DNA of 9,007 bases from the NCBI GenBank assembly GCA_013003255.1, contig JABDJZ010000312.1:1-9007 (forward strand), read 5' to 3'. The notes below the pieces were generated by a model, which saw nothing but the letters and a program-made list of their open reading frames with translations, had not been told where the DNA came from and searched no databases. Made by a program: the position numbers and the translations under genes. Below are positions 5,612 through 9,007 of this stretch, one piece after another. The first letter of the stretch is position 1. Each line of letters opens with the position of its first letter. The stretch is from Rhodothermales bacterium (GTDB lineage Bacteria; Bacteroidota; Rhodothermia; Rhodothermales; UBA10348).

Positions 5612-7855
5612 ATGCGAAATCTCTTCCACGCCCTGATCCTGATGATGCTGGTCTCTCCGGCGTCGGCGCAGGAGCCGGCAACCCTGAGTGGATTCATCCA
5701 GGATGCAGACACAGGCGAAACCCTGATTCTGGCAAACGTCCTGGTGGCGGGCACCTCCCTGGGTGCCGCAACCAACACCTCCGGATACTACGTGGTCACC
5801 GGCATTCCGGCCGGCAGTTATCAGGTGCTGGTGTCCTACATCGGCTACGAGACCGCGGTTCTGGATGTCACGGTGGCCGCGGGTGAGGAGCGGCGCCTCA
5901 ACGTAGACCTCGTTCCCGCGGGCCTGGTGGTCGATGAGGTGGTGGTCTCCGGCGAGCGGGAGGGGCTGGAGGACGGGCGCATCGGCGTGTCCCGCATGAC
6001 AACGGCCACGATCCGGGCGCTGCCTACCATTCTGGAGCCGGACGTATTCCGATCCCTGCAACTGCTTCCCGGCGTCAAGGCGGCCTCCGACTACTCCAGC
6101 GGCCTCTACATCCGCGGGGGAAGCCCGGACCAGACCCTGATTCTTCTGGATCATACCACGGTCTACAATCCGACTCACGTATTCGGCTTCTTCTCCACCT
6201 TCAATCCCGACGCCGTCAAGGACGTCCGGCTGTACAAAGGCGGCTTTCCGGCTGAGTTTGGCGGTCGCATCGGCTCGGTAGTGGATGTCTACAACAAGGA
6301 CGGAAACCGGAACCGAACTGCGGGGCGCGTAAGCCTTGGGATTCTGGCGAGCCGGGCCCTGATCGAGGGACCGCACGGCAAGGGATCCTACATGCTGGCC
6401 GTTCGCCGATCGACGCTGGAGCCGGTGCTCGCCGCCCTTCGAAACCAGGACATCGACGGCATCCCGAACAACTTCTACTTCTACGACATCAACGGGAAGG
6501 TCACGCTTGACCTCGGGCCCAACGACAAGGTCTCGGTGGCGGGGTACGCAGGCCGGGATGACGTGGGCATAGAGCCCCTGGCACTGACCACGATTGACCT
6601 CGCGTACGGCAACCGCACCGGCAGCGTGAACTGGACACACCTGTTCTCGGACCAGGTCTTCTCCAACTTCACCTTCACGGCTTCGCGCTATTCCAGCCAG
6701 CCTGACCTGACCATCGGCGGCACGGCCATTTCGCGAAACAACACGGTAAATGACTTCTCCGCGCGTGGTGACTTTGAGTACGTGCCCAACGAGCGGCTGG
6801 CCACCAAGGCGGGCTTCTGGAGTGGCGTCTTCACGATGCGGCTTCGTGACATTTTTGACGGGCAGGAATCACTGAGCCAGCGCATCCAGGCGCCGTACCT
6901 GTCGGTATACGGGCAGCAGCGATACCGGCCGGGATCGAGGACCGAGATCATTGCGGGAGTTCGCGGATCGTGGTTCGGCGAGGGCAACTACCTCCGCATC
7001 GAGCCCCGCGTTTCGCTGGAGCATCGACCCACGGCAGACCTGCGCCTTCAGCTGGCCTATGGGCGCTACTCCCAGTTCCTGACCCTGATCAGCAATGAGG
7101 TATTCACGGGTCTGGACGTCTGGCTGACCACCGATGACGGGGTGCCACCGGCCTATGGGGACCAGTTTGTCGCCGGGGTCAAGCGGACCTTCGGTGGCGG
7201 CTGGAACCTGGAGACCGAGGTCTACTATCGCACCATGCGGGGACTCTTTCAGCTGGACCCGCTGTTGCTGGACGCGGCGGGACTGGAGTACGAGGAGCTT
7301 TTTCAGTTCGGCGAGGGCAGCGCCTCCGGCGTGGAAGTGCTTCTGGAGAAGACCCGGGGGAAAGTCACCGGCTTGCTCGGCTACACGCTGGGAACGACGG
7401 ACCGGGCCTTCCCCAATCTCAACGGCGGCGAAGCCTACGCGCCCAAGTATGACCGCCTGCATGACGTGAACGCCATCGCGAATGTCGGGCTCGGGCGTTC
7501 CTGGAAAATGACCACCGCCTTCGTGTACGCCACGGGGCAGGCCTACACGGAGCCGGTTTCGTATTACCGCCTGGTGGACTCGCCCGTGGACAACGTCATC
7601 CAGACCGCACAGATCAGTCGATTCCAGGGAGCCCGGCTGCCGGCGTACCATCGGCTCGATGCCGGCTTCTCGAAGACCGGTGGATTCTTCGGTGTCGCGG
7701 ACTACGAACTACAGCTGCAGGTCCTCAACGTCTATGCCCGCGAGAATGTCTGGTTCAGGTTCTTCGAGTTCGAGGATGACGGGACAGTAAGCCGCACCAC
7801 GGTGCCGCAGATTCCCGTCCCCGTGCCCAACATCGCCTTCACGCTGACCTTCTGA
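5612..7855 (+). CDS. TonB-dependent outer-membrane receptor with N-terminal carboxypeptidase-regulatory-like domain
   Basis: This 747-residue outer-membrane beta-barrel receptor imports a substrate using energy from TonB-ExbBD. The ATG at 5612 is chosen because GGAG sits five bases before it and a signal peptide follows directly (residues 1-19, ending SPASA before QEP). A longer GTG reading from 5549 would put 21 unlikely residues in front. Residues 25-103 are the carboxypeptidase-D regulatory-like beta-sandwich (LSGFIQDADTGETLILANV, GYYVVTGIPAGSYQV, SYIGYE). Residues 106-113 (VVDEVVVS) resemble the linker that precedes the plug in this class. The plug is about 125-228 and contains LQLLPGV, LYIRGGSPDQTLILLD and GGFPAEFGGRIGSVVDV. 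The barrel fills 230-747 and ends in an aromatic Phe (FTLTF), the normal outer-membrane assembly signal. It is followed after 3 bases by the DUF4249 lipoprotein gene, the expected partner. The substrate cannot be read from the sequence. It is more like the DUF4249-linked receptors than a full SusC, which is usually about 1,000 residues. Confidence 0.96.
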   Translation: MRNLFHALILMMLVSPASAQEPATLSGFIQDADTGETLILANVLVAGTSLGAATNTSGYYVVTGIPAGSYQVLVSYIGYETAVLDVTVAAGEERRLNVDLVPAGLVVDEVVVSGEREGLEDGRIGVSRMTTATIRALPTILEPDVFRSLQLLPGVKAASDYSSGLYIRGGSPDQTLILLDHTTVYNPTHVFGFFSTFNPDAVKDVRLYKGGFPAEFGGRIGSVVDVYNKDGNRNRTAGRVSLGILASRALIEGPHGKGSYMLAVRRSTLEPVLAALRNQDIDGIPNNFYFYDINGKVTLDLGPNDKVSVAGYAGRDDVGIEPLALTTIDLAYGNRTGSVNWTHLFSDQVFSNFTFTASRYSSQPDLTIGGTAISRNNTVNDFSARGDFEYVPNERLATKAGFWSGVFTMRLRDIFDGQESLSQRIQAPYLSVYGQQRYRPGSRTEIIAGVRGSWFGEGNYLRIEPRVSLEHRPTADLRLQLAYGRYSQFLTLISNEVFTGLDVWLTTDDGVPPAYGDQFVAGVKRTFGGGWNLETEVYYRTMRGLFQLDPLLLDAAGLEYEELFQFGEGSASGVEVLLEKTRGKVTGLLGYTLGTTDRAFPNLNGGEAYAPKYDRLHDVNAIANVGLGRSWKMTTAFVYATGQAYTEPVSYYRLVDSPVDNVIQTAQISRFQGARLPAYHRLDAGFSKTGGFFGVADYELQLQVLNVYARENVWFRFFEFEDDGTVSRTTVPQIPVPVPNIAFTLTF

Positions 7856-7858
7856 CCG

Positions 7859-8845
7859 ATGCTGCAGATGCTAAACAAGAACGGTTGGGCCGCACCGGCA
7901 TTCCTCCTCATGGCCATGCTGTTGCCGGTTTCCGGCTGCGACTCGGGAGATCCCGGATTTCACGAACCTGAGCCCGTGGTCGAGGCGTGGCTGATCTCAG
8001 GCGAACTCATGCCCCAGGTGCGGCTGACCTGGTCGCAGAGCGTCGAAACCCGCTATGGGAGTGAGGCGGTCGGCGTAGTGGACGCCCAAGTGACCATTTC
8101 AAGGGTGGATCCCGGCGTCGCGCTCCAGCGATCGGTCTCCTACGCCCCGGTGTCGTCTACGCCCGAGCAGCCCGGGACCGTTGAGACTGGCATCTATCTG
8201 CCGGTGGCGGTGGAAGGTCAACTCCCCAGGGTAGCGCCTGGCGCCACTTATGAACTCCGGGCCGAGGTCCCCGGGTATCCGGTAGTGACCAGCCGGACCA
8301 CGGTCCCCGGAGACTTCGACCTCATCGGCGTTCAAAACCAGGAGGTGGTCTACCAGTCCACCGAGCAGATTGAGATCGATGTCACCAACAGCGACTACCC
8401 GAACCGTGATGCCGTCTACATCATCTCGATCGAGAGCCTCGAGGCTTCCATCGAGAACCTGACACCCTTTCTCCGCGATGCCCTCTACTCGATTGGGGCG
8501 GACGAATCGTTTGATCCGTCGACGCTGGATCCGGAGGAACTGAGCGAGGTGGTCTTTCAGTCCTCTCCGCCACTGAATGAGGCCAACTGGGAGATCAACG
8601 CGGACGAGTCGCTCACCCTCAAGATGCCGTGGTTCTTCGCCGCCTTTTATGGCGTTCAGGAGATCACCGTCTCGGCTATTGATGACAACGTCTGGAACCA
8701 CTTTCGGTACGTGAACGCGCAGGAAGGGAACGGCGGCTTCGCTCCTGGGGAAATTCCCAATGTGGAAGCCGGCGTGGCGCAGGGCTGGGGCTTGTTCGGG
8801 TCGCTTACGCGTGTGAAGACCCGCGTTGACATTCTCAGGGAGTAA
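7859..8845 (+). CDS. DUF4249-family lipoprotein, partner of the TonB-dependent receptor
   Basis: This is a 328-residue lipoprotein. Residues 1-26 form a lipoprotein signal peptide and C27 is the lipidated cysteine (lipobox VSGC). The mature N-terminus is C-D-S-G-D-P-G, with acidic residues close to the lipid anchor. The segment EPVVEAWLISGELMPQVRLTWS at about 37-58 and the following beta-rich body with extracellular-type repeats of Asp, Pro and Thr match the pattern I know for DUF4249, a Bacteroidota family found next to TonB receptors. Its molecular function is unestablished. By analogy with SusD it may capture substrate on the cell surface and cap the receptor, but that is inference. The gene starts 3 bases after the receptor stop codon, or 12 bases if the in-frame ATG at 7868 is used. 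The second start gives an equally good signal peptide. Neither has a strong Shine-Dalgarno sequence, so translational coupling to the receptor is likely. TAA ends the gene at 8845, shortly before a terminator. Confidence 0.88.
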   Translation: MLQMLNKNGWAAPAFLLMAMLLPVSGCDSGDPGFHEPEPVVEAWLISGELMPQVRLTWSQSVETRYGSEAVGVVDAQVTISRVDPGVALQRSVSYAPVSSTPEQPGTVETGIYLPVAVEGQLPRVAPGATYELRAEVPGYPVVTSRTTVPGDFDLIGVQNQEVVYQSTEQIEIDVTNSDYPNRDAVYIISIESLEASIENLTPFLRDALYSIGADESFDPSTLDPEELSEVVFQSSPPLNEANWEINADESLTLKMPWFFAAFYGVQEITVSAIDDNVWNHFRYVNAQEGNGGFAPGEIPNVEAGVAQGWGLFGSLTRVKTRVDILRE

Positions 8846-8862
8846 TCGCGGCTCTTGAGAGC

Positions 8863-8891
8863 GGCCGGAGCCCTTATCCCCCGGCCCTTTT
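8863..8891 (+). terminator. Probable rho-independent terminator after the receptor/lipoprotein unit
   Basis: GGCCGG at 8863-8868 pairs perfectly with CCGGCC at 8881-8886 across a 12-base loop. The stem is followed by C and then four T at 8888-8891. It starts 17 bases after the DUF4249 stop codon. The stem is all G-C, but the T run is short, so the call is less secure than the terminator at 806-843. Confidence 0.6.
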
Positions 8892-8933
8892 CGCCGATCC
8901 AGATTGGGTAGGGTGCACTGTGTCCGGCCCATA

Positions 8934-9007
8934 TTGACCCGATTGCTGCGTCGCTTCCTGATTCTGGGAGCGGTCGTGACTGCATGTGCCCCTGTCCGGG
9001 CCCAGAC
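8934..9007 (+). CDS. Start of an exported protein, cut by the right edge
   Basis: From TTG at 8934 the frame reads 24 codons to the edge and encodes a textbook export signal: basic start (TRLLRR), hydrophobic core (FLILGAVVTACAPV) and an A-x-A-type site VRA before Q. An in-frame GTG at 8913 would add seven residues, and no ATG fits this frame. The stretch VTAC also satisfies a lipobox, so the product could be a lipoprotein instead of a freely secreted protein. The usual cleavage test is undecided without more sequence. Nothing of the mature protein is visible, so no function can be given. It begins downstream of the terminator at 8863-8891 and is probably a separate transcription unit. No clear Shine-Dalgarno sequence precedes the TTG. 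Confidence 0.55.
   Translation, partial: MTRLLRRFLILGAVVTACAPVRAQ

Noticed and set aside
5597..6640. A 347-codon open frame on the minus strand opposite the receptor gene.
   Set aside because: It is antisense to the conserved plug region of the receptor and has no domain pattern of its own, so it is a shadow of the GC-rich coding strand.
6869..7651. A 260-codon minus-strand open frame opposite the receptor barrel.
   Set aside because: The receptor frame through here is continuous and ends in a proper barrel C-terminus, and the antisense product resembles no known family.
8099..8932. A 277-codon minus-strand open frame opposite the DUF4249 gene.
   Set aside because: It would start beyond the likely terminator and cover the whole lipoprotein gene. 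Its composition is that of an antisense shadow.
1..9007. CRISPR arrays, insertion sequences, tRNA or rRNA genes and attachment sites.
   Set aside because: No regularly spaced repeats, transposase-like frames, terminal inverted repeats or RNA-gene motifs were seen. The longest gaps between genes are under 300 bases.

Overview
The window is GC-rich and gene-dense. It looks like ordinary chromosome from a high-GC member of the Bacteroidota/Rhodothermota group (for example Rhodothermia-like). That placement is an inference. It rests on a TonB-dependent receptor with an N-terminal carboxypeptidase-regulatory-like domain followed directly by a DUF4249 lipoprotein, a pairing typical of this group. 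It also rests on the absence of Shine-Dalgarno sequences before several genes and on a GyrA with a long acidic tail. I see no phage, insertion sequence, CRISPR array, tRNA or rRNA.

Left half, leftward genes: a secreted fasciclin (FAS1) protein starts at 610 and runs off the left edge. Next comes a rho-independent terminator (806-843) that ends leftward transcription arriving from the right. Right of it are a secreted, methionine-rich LolA-like protein (894-1658) and gyrA, DNA gyrase subunit A (1758-4400), which lies upstream of it on the same strand with a 99-base gap.

Middle: an AT-richer divergent intergenic region (about 4401-4611) separates gyrA from the rightward genes. It carries weak candidate promoters for both directions, a run of eight G and a short perfect inverted repeat.

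Right half, rightward genes: an exported glycerophosphodiester phosphodiesterase (ending 5526), a TonB-dependent outer-membrane receptor (5612-7855) and a DUF4249 lipoprotein (7859-8845) that follows the receptor after 3 bases. A probable terminator (8863-8891) closes this unit. A further exported protein appears to start at 8934 with a TTG codon and leaves the window at the right edge. The receptor and lipoprotein very probably form one outer-membrane uptake complex. The phosphodiesterase could supply or process a phosphodiester-containing substrate, but that link rests only on adjacency.

I did not find a clear previously undescribed system. The most unusual features are the methionine distribution in the LolA-like protein, the uncharacterised receptor/DUF4249 pair beside an exported phosphodiesterase, and a short possible RNA switch around the receptor's ribosome binding site.
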